A stretch of 64,000 bases of DNA from Kryptolebias marmoratus (lineage: Eukaryota; Chordata; Actinopteri; Cyprinodontiformes; Rivulidae). Under the pieces are notes generated by a model. The model was not told where the DNA came from and did not search any database. It saw only the letters and a program-made list of their open reading frames with translations. Position 1 is the first letter of the stretch. The number at the start of each line of letters is the position of its first letter. A program made the position numbers and the translations under genes. Positions 28,400 to 56,886 of the stretch are shown in pieces. Location of the stretch: positions 9,443,692 to 9,507,691 of the forward strand of contig NC_051435.1 of assembly GCF_001649575.2 (NCBI RefSeq). Reading direction: 5' to 3'.

Positions 28400-28730
28400 G
28401 GAAGTAAGCCGACCTCCAGGCTTTAAAACACGGGCTTTAGAGAAAAGGGAGTGCCATTATAAATTCATTTTAACTCGGCAAACTCATTTTAATCAGGGCT
28501 TTTGAAAAGGACGGGATGTAGGTAGTTCAGTCAGGGGTACAACACTTGGGTCCCTCATGAAGTGGAAATTCACAAAGGGAAGCGAAATAAGAGAATGCAT
28601 CTTTGAATATTTGAGACATTCTGTTAATCGAGGACCCCATTAATCATCACCACCTGTCTGTCTGCTTGTTTGCCAATAATTAAACTAGGCTGAGGTTAAT
28701 AAAGGTAAAACATTGGGGAGGGAAAATTAG
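28400..28730. other. Candidate conserved noncoding block downstream of neuroligin
   Basis: Repeat-free sequence with gttaatcgaggaccccatta, a 'taatcatcaccacctgtctg' segment and gccaataattaaactaggct. It lies 1.3-1.6 kb past the stop codon and might be a late 3' UTR segment or an enhancer. Confidence 0.22.
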
Positions 28731-29099
28731 GAACAAGAGGTTAGGTTCAAAGAGTTTGTAGTTTTTGGCTGGTGCTCAATCATCAAACCAATATTGCATT
28801 ATCTACACAGTACTAGCTCATAGTCCAATGTAAAAAAAAAAAAAATCAAATAAAACAGGCAGGATGGTGTGAAAAATGCTCCCTATTTCAGCTGCTAAAC
28901 AAGTACCTAAATGCTCACATAGTTTAAAACACTGAAATGACTGTGCATAGCAAATGTAGCTTTATATTGGGGTACTGTGTACATACTACAGAAGGTGAGA
29001 TAGAAAGACAACCAGCCTTGCTTTAGGACATCTATACAATAATATATTAATATCTGAAATGAAAGCAATAATGTGGTTAAATAATTTTAATGCAAGAGC

Positions 29100-30003
29100 A
29101 GATAAAGGCTATAAATCATAATATATCATCTGTATCTCAATTCTATTTACAAGAGTTTGACACATAGCTGGTTAGAGTGATTCTTCAGTGAATCTGGCAA
29201 CACTTCAGAGGCCCTTTTTCTCTTCTGAACCTAACTTCTGTCTCTTAGCACACTTCCCACACTGATCTTTTTCATATCGCTCCATCTCTCTTCGTTTTTC
29301 TTCTCACAGCTGTTAAATCCAACTGAAGGCTCAAGGAAATCTTTATCTTTTTTTATACTGACTAACTTTTCTTTCAGCTAGTGTTGTCTTTTTAATCCTT
29401 TCTTCCTCTTTATGTTTTTTTTTACATCCATCGCTTGCTAAAATTTTCTCAGCTTGGATCCTTGGCAGATAGGGCCTTTGATCTTTTTAATGGAAAAAAA
29501 AATGCTACATTCACATTTTAACAGGTTGTTCAAGTTGACATCAGCAGTCTGTGTGTGGTTACTTCCTCAGCTCCTTTCCACATCTGCATCTGAACTCCTC
29601 GGTCCCAGCACGGCTGCTCAGATGCAGGAAAAAGTGAGCCGTAACTGAAACTTTTGCTAAAGCGCTCTTCATCTTCCTCCTCGAGTGTAGAAAAAGCGGA
29701 TTTAAAATCCAAAGCAGGTCTTGAGACACTTTGGATGGATTTCTTGACTCATCAGGTTATGAGATGCATCTCCAGGGATCCAGTTTGTATGCAGTTCCCC
29801 AACATGCAACACACAGCTGTCTGCCTTTTCATCCTGTTCCTGAAAAATGTCTCGCTGCTGATCCATCTGTAACAATCCTGCAGGGTAATTAGTAGAGGTA
29901 TTTCAGTCTGTTTCATGTGTGTGTGAGTGTGTGTGTGCCCGAATAAGTGTGTTAGAGTGTGAGCTTTAACTCTGTCCCTGTATGTACGAGTGTCTGGCTG
30001 CGG
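29100..30003 (-). other. Probable start of the neuroligin 3' UTR
   Basis: This is the sequence directly downstream of the stop codon on the coding strand. It contains a CA-rich stretch (about 29915-30060) and then unique, non-repetitive sequence down to about 29450. I could not find a convincing AATAAA close to the stop, so the 3' end is not placed. Neuroligin 3' UTRs are often long, and the real one could run well below 29100. Confidence 0.35.
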
Positions 30004-45827
<15,824 letters not shown>

Positions 45828-47399
45828 GATGGTGGAATATGGAGGGAACGCAGTGGAGGAGAGCGGATCGAAGGCAGGTTGGGAGTTTCGACGGTGCTGA
45901 CCCCTCAGTGGTGTGCAACTCTTCCACACAGCTGCTGCTCAGCTTGGCCCATAGCACACACACCGCACTGTCCTGTCAAGCAACCTTTCCCCCTTGTGTA
46001 TGTGTCAGTGTGTGTGAGTCAGTGATTCTGCCTCTCTGAGTGTGCGGTGACTCAGTCAGTGAGTCCCTTAAATACGCGACTGTAAGTGTGTGTGAGTTAA
46101 AGTGTTTAAGTGCGTGTGTGTGTCCTGGACTGCCAATTTGAGCCTGCATGCATGTTTGCGGGTAGGCTATTTATGTGTGTTTGTGTATGTGTGTGTGTGT
46201 GCATGAGTCTCTCATTATGTAAACAGGAGCATCACTGTTCCTCTGTCACTTTCTCCTTCTGGTCACCCCCATAATAAGCCCAAACTGCCGCCTGGAAACA
46301 AGACATAAAAAGGGGGGAGAAATGGAAAGAAATGATGAACCTTTTTAGTCTTGAGTGGAATACTCACACTGCCAAATGCATAAAGAGTCACGCACACACG
46401 CACACAACAGGACACACATATGTCATCAGACACAAGCTGTGCTACCTTGCTTGCTGCTCACTTTAAAAATAGATATGAGAGTGATAGATGGGGCAAACGA
46501 GATGTTGTCCGCTCAGCTTAACTTGGTGTCAGGCTGTCAGGGGGTGTGGGGGGGAGTGCTGTGTCACATCCCCACAACACTCACAGATCACAGGACCTTT
46601 GTGGGGGAGGGGAGGACAGGGGAGGGGGTGTGGGTGTCGCGTCACACGCTTAATTAAACCCCTGAATGCACCAGGGGGTCTCCTGACCTGCATGTAGCAT
46701 AAGGTTGGAAACATGTGACACAAGCACACACACACACTTGTTTCTCTTCCTTCTTTGTCACACACACATGGTCTTGGGTGCACCTTTCATTCTCGCACAC
46801 ACACACACAGCTGCTCCCACTCTCCCTAAGGGCCCGAGGACAGAATATTAACAGGCACACACACACTCAGGGAAATCTCTGTATGATCACACACACACAC
46901 ACACATTTATTAAACTCTAACCTGCAGTCATGTTAGAAATCACAGAAATGATCATGACGACCCTGATCCTCCTCTGTCGGCTTGTGTTGGTGCTGTCCAA
47001 GGTGCTAGTTAACATTCCAGTGGTGATCACACGCGCTCATGAATAACGCTCCATTTATCAAGGCGAACCCGCCGCCTACACCCCCCACCCCCACCCCCTC
47101 ACACACACACACACACACACGCACGCACGCACGCACACACACCTCCACCTCTTGTGTATTTTCATATGGAAAGAACTGATAAAAGCAGCGCTGCGTTCTT
47201 ATTTAACGAGGAACAAAAAGTGCAGGAGGAGGATGGTGAGGAAAAAAATGATTGCTTGTGAGGCAGAATGTCCTGTCTAACTCTCTATCGGCAATGAAGC
47301 TGACTACAGCAAAACACACACATTCATTTATCACACACACACACGGACAGTAAAATGCAAAAATCTCAATCTGCATTCCTCGCTGCAGCAAAGCAAATG
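45828..47399. other. 5' flank/intron of neuroligin with many CA/TG tracts
   Basis: No further coding exon is recognisable. The stretch is rich in short TG or CA runs (about 46080-46200, 46725-46810, 46855-46905, 47100-47145). It probably contains the 5' UTR part of coding exon 1 and an intron leading to the CpG-rich block. Confidence 0.5.
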
Positions 47400-47900
47400 A
47401 GAAAACGTAGGGAACACCGTACCCAGGCAGGGTGAGAGGTGTAAAATCCCGCGGCGCATGGTTTCCCCTCCGCAATATTCGCCTCCTTGCTTTTTCGCCG
47501 CTGCGGCTCCTCCGACGTGCCCGGGATGGGATATGGGGGAGATATTCCTGTATGCTGCTGCTGCCGGTGCCGCTTGTGTTGGTAGTGGCACGTCTCCTGG
47601 GTGGAAATAACCCAAATAAGAAAGAAAGAAAAAGGGGCGAAAAAATAAGAAAGAACAACCCTGGAGAAAAAAAAGCGATACGAAATTTCTTCAAATCTGT
47701 CTGGAAATTGAAGTGTTTCTCCTTTGAACGCAGGGCCCAGGACGTTTAAACGATCAATCTCCCTCTCTCTCCTTTCCTTTCTTTCTCCTCCCCCATCTCC
47801 CTCTCACTGCCTCCCTTTCTTTCTCTCTATTTTCTCCTCCTAGATGCGATTGGACACTGTGGCAGGCAGCAGCTACTGATCCAATGATATGCACCTAGCT
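47400..47900 (-). promoter_or_regulatory. CpG-rich candidate promoter and noncoding first exon of the neuroligin gene
   Basis: A short GC- and CpG-rich block stands out in the AT-rich surroundings. On the minus strand it starts with two inverted CCAAT-type motifs (ATTGG on plus at 47849-47853 and CCAAT at about 47881), then a long GA-rich tract at about 47757-47840. A CpG-rich leader follows and ends in a usable donor, CTGCCTGG|GTACGG at plus 47423. It lies about 1.6 kb upstream of the start codon. Mammalian neuroligin genes also begin with noncoding exons. It carries upstream ATGs, one of which reads MRRGILHLSPCLG. Promoter status is inferred; no transcript data are available. Confidence 0.5.
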
Positions 47901-48194
47901 CGGCGAGGAGGAAAAGCGAAAGAACGAGGGGGGATGGAGGAGTGGAAACACACACAGGGGGTGCATACTATTGTAGATCATCAGTGCATGGACATGCATG
48001 GCTTCACACACCTGTAGATGATGCATGAGTGTCAGAAAATGACATTTATTCACCTGCGAACACCCCGCCTGCTCCACTTGAACAAATACACACAACTGGT
48101 GCTGGAGTGCACAGTGACCTCTTCAGGTCCAGAACAGGAGAGTCTGTCCCCATTCTATTCAGCCATGGCTGCAAGCAGCTTTCTCCCCATAGGC

Positions 48195-48197
<3 letters not shown>

Positions 48198-48268
<71 letters not shown>
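48198..48268. repeat. (TG)n microsatellite, about 35 units
   Basis: A pure dinucleotide run, seen directly, located about 300 bp upstream of the candidate neuroligin promoter. Long TG runs are Z-DNA-prone and usually length-polymorphic. Confidence 0.98.
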
Positions 48269-48270
<2 letters not shown>

Positions 48271-48949
48271 TATGGTAATGCAGTTGGTCCGCAGTCGCTA
48301 CTAACTGTGTTTGGGAACACTCCTCACGTCAGCACGCCCTGCTGCAGCAGCATTCAGGACTTTTCCATTCCTCTCCTCAACAATCTTCCATCCAGCCATC
48401 CATTTATTTGTGCCCCTGACTGCTCCTGCACTTGTTTGCTTATTCTTCCTGCACAGCTCCTCCTTTCTTCCCTCCCAGCTCTTTTTCTTGAACCAGTATC
48501 CAATAAGGAGGGGGAAAAAAGAGAAAGAAACATGGGCAATACAAGCCCATTTGTGCAGATGGGTTTTGAGAGGTGATTTAGAAGGATGACATTGACTTAT
48601 AGTCTAAGCTTTACAAAGTCATCCGGCCTGTGACAGTGAAAGCTCTGCCACTTGGTCTTTTTTTTAAGGCAAGACTGCCAAAAATGAAGCCCTCCATTAG
48701 GATCTGAAGCCATGCTCGGGCTTGTATCAGCTTAAAAGGTCAAAGTTGTTGATAGAGGTCAGGGCTGTGGAAACCAGAAAAGTCACAGATAAAATTCAAG
48801 GAAAATACTTTGAAACTTTCCACCTATTTAAGCTGCAGGGCATAAGGATCTACAGTAGCTTAGGTAATCTGTACTTTGCATTTGTGTTTAATATTTAAAG
48901 AATCAAGAATGCACATATAAAATAAAACTAACTTTGCCCCCCAAAACAT

Positions 48950-49090
48950 AGAGATATACGTACATCTAATGATTACTTTCTGAGAGTTTCATTGAAATCT
49001 GCCCTGTGGTAGATAAGATATTTTGCTAACAAAATAGTTCAACAAACCAATACAAGCAAAAAAATTATAACCCCTTTGTTTTGGGGGTCT
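48950..49090 (+). repeat. Family A repeat copy (3' part)
   Basis: Reads cgtacatctaatgattactt, tgagagtttcattgaaatct and gataagatattttgctaaca. Confidence 0.6.
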
Positions 49091-49539
49091 AGCAATAATA
49101 ATTATTAAAAATTCAATGTGAAAATTTACCCATTTTACATTGTATGTGTTTTAATGAAACTAAATGTCACAATACAGGTAATATTGTATTTAAACAAGTG
49201 TATGATGTAAATAATGCATCTTAAGAAAGATAAAACCTCTTCAGTGGCACAAGTTCAAATTGGATTAGGCTGTAATGTTGGTGATTTCTGAGTGTGCCAT
49301 CTTTTCAGTCGTTATCCGCTGCACTGTGCAGTAGTTGTGTGGCTGCCAGCTTCTGTGATCACAACACAAACAGACTCTGGATCAGTCTGAACTCAGGGTT
49401 TTCGGCTGTATATTTGACCAGTGATTTGTGAGAACAAGCAACTCTTGTCATTATAGTTCATTGCTCTCACTGTCCTTCTTTTGACCGTTATGTTGGTTTT
49501 TCAAGCATTCTGTTTGCCGATTTTGTACATTTGAGCATC

Positions 49540-49650
49540 GGTGTGAAATAAATGGATTTATAGAGCACTTTTCTGGTCTTACTGACCAAACTCTATAATT
49601 CGCAGACAATTACTTTTCTTCCCGAGCCACAGCCACAACTGAAAAAACCA
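49540..49650 (+). repeat. Short fish repeat remnant
   Basis: Reads atggatttatagagcacttt, tctggtcttactgacca, the start of a common fish repeat ('tttatatagcgctttctagtc...'). Confidence 0.45.
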
Positions 49651-49754
49651 TAAAAATAAATCTCAAAGGTTACCCTAGAAATGAAATGATGTGAGTTTTA
49701 CACTCAGACAAACATTATCAACAGTTCTACAAAATACAAATTTGTCTGTGAGAG

Positions 49755-49965
49755 CTTTTACCACCTGCCTTTCATGATTATATAATTGCCTGTGTCTGTG
49801 TTTGTGCGTTTGTTTTACTCTGTTAGCAAAATATTTCATGAACCAGTGAACAAATTTTAATGAAACTCTCAGGAATTATTCATTGGACGTGCATTTACAA
49901 CTGATTAACTTTTGGAGTCAACCTGATTCAAGAAGCCCACAAGAATGATATTTAGATCAGCACAC
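49755..49965 (-). repeat. Family A repeat copy
   Basis: Reads accacctgcctttcatgatt, gttagcaaaatatttcatga, aatgaaactctcaggaatta and ttaacttttggagtcaacct. Confidence 0.65.
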
Positions 49966-50626
49966 AAACTCATTTTGTTGAGGCAAAAAAAGACCCTGTT
50001 AATATGTCCTGCTGTAAAATTCTCATGTAAAATATGTGTCTGATCACATCTTGTCAGGTTAAACTGCCCTTTTTGCTGATACAGCTCTCTGGTCCTGGCG
50101 AAGGCTGGTACCTTTGGGTTGATATCAGCTGCGATGGTCCTGTACTGCTTATCCTTACAGCCTACATTTTCTGCTGAAGTCTCATCCCACAGGATTGTCT
50201 GCTCAGTATCAATTTCATAAAACCACCAAGTTGGTGTTTTCCTGTCTCACTCACCGTTGCCACAACAATTTTTGTTTTTAGGTCAAGTAGTCTTAATTAT
50301 CTCTTGTTTACTTGCATCAGTCCACATTGAATAGAATGAGTCCTCTTTTATTATTCCCAAAGGGAAATCATACTGTTGATGTGTACGATACAGTATTGAA
50401 AATAATAAAATGTGTTAAGAATTAACTCTGGCATCATTTTATAAGGTCTCATAGAGCAATCTTTTCTGCAGTGGAGCATGAAAAAATAAAGAGAAACAGA
50501 GCTGCATGTGTCTCTTACATTTGCATAGAATAAATTATACATTTAATTTAGGTGGTGGAGTTATACTGGAAAGTTGGAAGTGGAGCAAATTAGGAGGCAC
50601 AGTTTAAATCTCCAGAGACTGTCGTG

Positions 50627-50853
50627 CTAACACTTCAGCAGATCTGTGCCCTGGACACTGAACTCAGCTGGAAGTTCAGTGCACAGGTCACAGATCTGCC
50701 TTTTCTCGGTAACATGCCCAGGATTACACAATTTGTTGTTGAAAAGCGCTTTAGTCTTTCCTTTTCGCTGCACTCACTGCAGGTTTTGTCGGCACATAAA
50801 GCAGGGGGAAGAGGCCTTGGAGTCCAGAATGGGTTCCTGCATTTAACACAGAT
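50627..50853 (-). pseudogene. Cysteine-rich reading frame with one frameshift, possibly a zinc-finger gene fragment
   Basis: After an acceptor-like attagccag the minus strand reads ICVKCRNPFW, PRPLPPALCADKTCSECSEK and ERLKRF. A frame change near 50745 then gives NKLCNPGHVTEKRQICDLC, TELPAEF and ends LLKC with TAG at 50627. Spaced CxxC pairs and a C..GH segment look like metal-binding sites. Just upstream (50960-51060) another frame reads EQEQLIELQSSQSKAVLEQS. I recognise no family. A decayed gene, a missed splice pattern or coincidence are all possible. Confidence 0.22.
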
Positions 50854-52564
50854 CTGGCTAATGTTTCTGTTCCTGCTGCCAAGTTTGGTTGTCACAAGTC
50901 CTAAATTTTGCATGATGATCAAGAGAGAAAAGGTTTAAATTGTCATCTTGTTGCTTTCTGCTCTGTTCCAACACCGCTTTGCTCTGTGAGCTTTGTAGCT
51001 CAATCAGCTGCTCCTGCTCGTAAACAGCTCTGCAGTCGGCATGGTTACCCATCATGACAGATGTAAAAAGAAAAAAATTCCAGTCAAAGTAGATGAAATC
51101 TCTCAGGCAGCACAACTTTCAAAGGAGCATGGATAATTAAAAAAAAATCAGGGCTTTAAAACTTTGATTTTAAATTAAAAAACGGAGCTGCAGCTGCATT
51201 CAGTCTTCCTTTGCTTTCATTGTCTTTCCTTCATCCAGTCCTGCTGAGAAGAGCCGGGAGAAATATGTCAGTTGTAGTACATAAGAACAGGCATCAAACA
51301 GGGAAATGCTACGTCAGGAATTTTGAAGTTCATTGTTATGGATTAGAAATTGAAGAACAGCTGATCATGCAAGAATGGTCCAGAATTATGTCAAAATCTT
51401 GATGATCAGGGTTTTGCAGTTGATCAGATTTACCATCCTAAACCTAAAAGCAGATTAATGCTGTTGATCTGTGGAATGTGTCTAATGCTTCATTCACAAC
51501 ACAATCAAATAAAAATATCAGTGCAAAAAAAAACAGCTTTCTTGAATGAAAGATGATCATGTGTAGTATTTGCATCAACTCTGTCAATGAGGAAAAGCTG
51601 AAAAAAATCAAATGTAATCACAGTTTTTAAAGAAAAAGTAGAAATATTAAAAGTTTGTCTCACTTTAAAAAGTTCTGTTGAGGATTATAGGAAATCTGAA
51701 CAACCATTAAGGCATTGTGATTCTTAAAATAATACAAATTACCTTGATAAAGTGAATATAACAATTTATGTGTTTCTTAAAATTAAACTTTGATTAAAGA
51801 TGACATCAGAAGTTTTGTTATATGAATAACATTAAATTACAGAGTTTGTTTGAAAAAAGATGCAGTATTGACATCAGTTCAGAGGGTGAAAAAAAGCATA
51901 CACGTTGTTTTTCCAGTAATAATCTGAGTTTAAACTCAACATGATTTCAGCAGGCAGACAAATGTTGTCCCACTCATCAAACAGTTGTGTTTTCTTGAGG
52001 GCACAGATCAACGTTTTTAATCCATTCATTCAGAGGAATTGTTGTGTCGATGGCTTTATGCTCTGCAGCTCTGCTGTAATAATCCTGCGAAGCATTCTCA
52101 GTTACATAAGAAGTCCTAATCTTTGTTTTTTCTCACTTGCTACTCTACCGTGCAAGTATTGAGGCCTCTGAATGTGCGCGTCCAACCGCAGCTCATTTTC
52201 AATCACATCATCTTTTCCACTGTATTGATCCTGAAATGAACCCTGATTCTGAACAGTCTTATCCAGAACACTGTAATTGATTCTGGGTTATCCAAAAGCT
52301 ATAATAATAATCAGTCTGCTTCAAATTTGCTCATTACAAGTCATTTAGAGACGCACATGTTTTCTGTATCACACTGTGTAAGATTAACCATCATTTATAC
52401 ACACCACAAAGCAGGAAACCGGTTCAGCAGCTCATTTCTGTGATTATCTACACCAGTATCACCTGCACTTTGTGCATTTGTCTGCAAATCTGAGCAGGGT
52501 TTTCGCCAAAAATAAGAGAATAAAATCTTACAAAAGGCAATAAAACAAATGCATAAATATGCTG

Positions 52565-52765
52565 AATCTTGTTTTAGCTTTTAGCTTGTGTTTTGATGAC
52601 TGTAGCTTTTAGCTACGGTTTTGTTGGACTCAGCTTATAGCCACTGTTTTGCTATTTTTAGCTTTTATTTAGCTTTTTTGGCTTTTACCTTTTGTTCTGC
52701 TCATTTTAGCTGTTGTTCTGATTGTTTTAATTTTAAGTTCTTTTTTAGCTTCTTCAACAAATTCC
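52565..52765. repeat. Degenerate AGCTTTT tandem repeat
   Basis: The unit 'ttttagctttt/gctgttttg' recurs loosely for about 200 bp. It is a low-complexity tandem seen often in percomorph genomes; the ORF that overlaps it is not a gene. Confidence 0.6.
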
Positions 52766-53392
52766 AGCAAAGTCATTCAGCACTCAACATTCAAGCTGCT
52801 TTTTCAAAGAAAAATGCAATTTATCTTGTTCTTTTTATTGTTTTATTGCATTTTTTTCTTCAGATTTTTTAATAAAGTGTATTTATGTTCCCTGGTCTTT
52901 TCTGAAAGGTGTCTCGGTTTAATGTCAGTCTTAAATGATGCATGTTAGGGACTCAAATGCATGTTATTATTGTTATTAGTCAGAGGGGAGAAAAGCTCAA
53001 AGGTGTTATTACAGAAAAACACCTACTGTTAGTAAGATGGCAGGGAGGGTTATATCTTGTTGTGAGGATTAATGGAAAAGTGCTCAAGGCCAGCAAGAAG
53101 CCTTGAATTATGACTTTTATTTTTCATGCCATATTAAAATCACGAATTAGCTGGAAAAAAAAATTGGATTTCAAAACTACATTCCCTTAGAGTTGGTCAT
53201 TCTCCCAAATGAAAGGAGCTGCTCAACTCATCATATTTGTATTTTTCATAAAATACAGACAACACAGTTTGGTTTAAATCAATCAATCGACCAAACAAAG
53301 CCAACAGCTCAGCACAATGTCGACTTTATTAAGCTTTAAACTTGTTTTGTGCTGAGCCTGATGACACTTTAACACTACACCACAAAACTAAT

Positions 53393-53745
53393 TAAAGGTC
53401 TAGCATTCCTTAAAGGAATGCATATCACCCGCCGCTTTTCAGCACAGATTTTTAAAATACGAATATTTCATGACGAGTAATGATTTCATTGTAGCCATTT
53501 CAGTCAAATCTTGAAAATAATGCTGTGCTCAATCTCATGGGATATCTTGCTTGATCTGTTAGTGCTCAGAGTATGGGTTGAGAATGACTCTCATCTACTA
53601 CCACATCAAGTTTTAGCTCGATGTCTCTAAATGTGAGAGTTTTTAGAAAACCGGTGCAGTGGCTCGTAAGATATTTTGCTAACAGACAGATAAATGAACA
53701 CACAGAAACACAGGCAAGAACATTATTGCCCCTGAGTGACAATGA
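53393..53745 (+). repeat. Family A repeat copy
   Basis: Head gcattccttaaaggaatgca is a near-perfect palindrome and is followed by tatcacccgccgcttttcag. Later: ctcatctactaccacatcaa and gataaatgaacacacagaaa. Confidence 0.7.
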
Positions 53746-55194
53746 AAAGTGTGTGATGAACACAAAAAGAGCCAAAAGGACAGAGGAAAACCCAGATAAC
53801 ACAAGCTCACTTGGTGCTGCTTAGTTTATTAAAAATTAAATCATTTTGCCGAATTGTTGTGTCGTACATGTGATCCAGTTTGTGTGTTTAAGCCTGAAGC
53901 CTGAAGACGTTGTAAGGTCATCTATGATTGATATACAGCTGGTAAGGCAAGTTGCTAGTCCTAATGCTCTTTTATCAAATCAATAAACAATCAGACTTGT
54001 CTGGACCTTTTCTCACAGTAGCCTGACACTCCTACTGCTCCTGAAAGAAACTGATATATGATCAATTTACACCTGAGAAAGAGATGCTGGTAATTAGAAG
54101 GTAATGATAAATCAATTATATGAGCAATAAAACATTTCATCTGCAGCTTGTGCTTGGCTGTAGACAGTGATGGAGAAAAATATCAAAACCTTTACTTAAA
54201 TAAAACATAATAATTATACTATAATAGTAAAAACACTTATTTATAAGTCAGCATTTGTCATCTAAAATGTCTTTCAGGTGAGTTTGGATCAGGAAACCGT
54301 ATTAAAGTGTCAAAAATCTAAGCGCTAAATGCACTAAGACAGTTCAATTAAATACACTGTAAAGTCACACAGTCAATACACTTATTAAATGTGTCATTTA
54401 ATAAAGTTTCTTTTAAAAGAGGAATTATTTAAAAATTAGGTTCATCGTCGTTTCATGAAAAGATGTGACATTTGCTGATATTAAAATGCTGGGCATAAAA
54501 TATCACTGCTGGACAATTTAATGATTTTTTTATGCAATCTTATTACAGTGACAACCAACGGTGTCCTGCTTGTTCTCACCAAAAAAAAAAAAACAGCAAG
54601 ACAGAAAAATCCTAACTTAAGGAGTTTGTGAATTTCATATGAAGCTAAAAAAACTTCACGAGTCAAAACAGTTTTACATCCAAGGCCTCCAGAAAGACAA
54701 CAAGTACAGAAAGTCACAATCATTTAATAACTCGGGTTTCAAACATTGGAGCCATCCAAAGAAAACATCCATGTAGCGAAGATACACCACCAAAATCTGA
54801 TTTTTCATCCACGTCACTAAAACTTACAAACCCACAAAAGATAAAAGACTTTCCCTGAAGGTTGAATATTTTCTTCTCCATTCTCTTTGGTGTCTGCCCG
54901 TCAATCAAAAGTGTTTTTATACATTAATCAAATCACTACGCTTTTTTTGTCACGTTAATATTAGAATATTACCACCCAGGAGCTTATGACATTCTTACTT
55001 CTACTGGCAAACTTAATCTATCAAATAAATACACATTTTTAAAGCTTTGTAACTGTAACTTTAATATATTTTTATTCTTGTGTTGTTAAAACAGTATTGT
55101 ATTTGGTGAGGAGTTCATCCTGACTCGACTTAGAACATGTTCTCTTATTTTAAAATTTAAGTAAGAAGATTTGACTCTTACTTGTGGTTACTGG

Positions 55195-55440
55195 TTATCA
55201 CCTGCCTCTGTAAAAGGTGGGAGATAATGTAAATGTCAGTGAACAAATCTTAAGGAAACGCTTAGAAAGTAATCATCTACAGTACAATTGATACGGGTTT
55301 GAAGTTAACTCAATTTAATTGGTTTTAGCAAACACAAAACTGAGTAGAACTCAGTCGGTTTTACAGATATTGAGCTAAATTTTTGTGTGTCAGTGGTTCT
55401 GAGAGTGTTTACCAACACATAATCTGAGCTCTAATAGATT
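55195..55440 (-). repeat. Family A repeat copy
   Basis: Reads tatcacctgcctctgtaaaa, a 'gtgaacaaatcttaaggaaa' segment, aaagtaatcatctacagtac and agatattgagctaaattttt. Confidence 0.6.
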
Positions 55441-55944
55441 TAACATGAAGTTATTTTTCAGATTTCATCATAATTGTATTGATTTTCATCATAAGATGAT
55501 CTCAGTGTAAAAAAACATGCTGTTCTCTAAATGCTAGGTCTTCACTTGTTAACTGCCTCGGCCACATTGTTGCAAATCTAACAAAAGAGACAGATGGAAG
55601 AATTACAAACTTTGATGAAACACTTTGTGTCACATGACATTCTCTCCTCACGCTTGTGTTTCACACGTTCTCCTTTGAGTCATTGTGCCATTACACCCAG
55701 AATGTGCACATAAGCTGTCTCTGGAGCTAAAGGAGAGAAGGTCAGTTCATCTCTCTTTAATGTTTGAAATCACAGCCCGTTTGCTCGAAAAGATTAGCTT
55801 AAGCAACACATTTAAGCGTGTTACAGTGCAGAAAATTCCCCACCTAACAATGAAACCTGCAGTGGGATTTACAATCACTAATTTAGTTATAATTGTGTTG
55901 CTTCTTTGTTTCTCATCTAACCTCTAATTCCCTCACCGGTTCAG

Positions 55945-56096
55945 CAAACAATGACCAAAGGTGTTCCAGGTTAGTTAAGAGCTTGTTTCATGTACAACAG
56001 GTGCCACAGTCCAAAACACTGATCATCATAAACAGAAGTGAGTTGGTCGAAACACAACTCTCTGCAGCTGAGGAGCAGCTTCAGTCTCACCTCAAG
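55945..56096 (+). CDS. Candidate coding exon(s) of an unrecognised coiled-coil protein
   Basis: An open frame on the plus strand reads SELVETQLSAAEEQLQSHLK, with Leu and polar residues in a heptad-like pattern. It ends exactly at ctcaag|gtaaaa (donor at 56097). An acceptor-like ccggttcag stands before 55945, giving a 152-nt exon with the frame open throughout. A shorter alternative starts after aaacag at 56035 (61 nt, same frame). The frame continues in phase into the 24-nt candidate exon at 56887-56910. I do not recognise the protein, and the neighbouring exons were not found. It could be a chance ORF. Confidence 0.25.
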
Positions 56097-56886
56097 GTAA
56101 AACAAACCATTCATTATATGACTGACGCTGTGGCCTCGATTCATTTTCACAACTGCATCATGAAAATCCACCGCTGGAGACTCGGGACGTCTTCGCTTGT
56201 AGCTCTAATGATATTGCTCATTTGTTTTTCATCCAAGTATTCTTACTCCCGTTTACCTTTCCAAACCTCATCACTCTAAGCCTCGTTTGAGTCCGTTGTT
56301 GTCTGCGAACTTTAAGAGATGCTTGATACAACTTCATCTTAATTTGAGTCATTTGATATTTCTCACAAGCTTTTAGTTTTGTTTTTGTTTTTTTTTCTTA
56401 CAACATGGCGCAACTTGTGTCGGTTTGCTCGTTCATCCATCTTATCAAATTAATGTTGCATCTTTTCTCCGTTGCTTAGTGCAGATTAGTCCAGCGTTCA
56501 TTCATCGCTCATCCCTCCAGCTTTTCTGTCTCTCCTCCAACACGTTCGCTCTGCCCATCTATTAAATTATCTCTGTGTCTCTCAGCAGCCTGACTCGTTC
56601 TCAGTTTGTGCATCACTCCCACTGCTCCCACACGCTCTTAAAATATTCATTGATGTCTTAAACACTTTTTCTGTTACCTATGCATTAAACTTTCATTCTC
56701 TGCGCGCCGCAAAACATCACATTTACATTCATTTAAATATTCAGGAATCCCAATTTTATGGGAACTATTATAAGAATTATTACACAAACATTCTTCTGAG
56801 AGCAAAACATTTTTTCCATTCTTTGATCAGCTCAGCAGTTTGTCATGTTATTTATGTTTTCTTTTCTTTTCTTTTCTTCTCTTTAG

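Noticed and set aside
47203..47694. 163-codon minus-strand ORF in the CpG-rich block
   Set aside because: Its start lies in a likely 5' UTR, it has no domain, and it overlaps a donor site; better explained as leader sequence.
48018..48304. ORFs ending in a long Cys-Val repeat
   Set aside because: They are a translation of the (TG)n microsatellite.
51211..51402. 63-codon ORF preceded by a good acceptor-like tract
   Set aside because: The reading (ending in LEIEEQLIMQEW) is somewhat gene-like, but it has no donor, partner exon or recognised family; too short to call.
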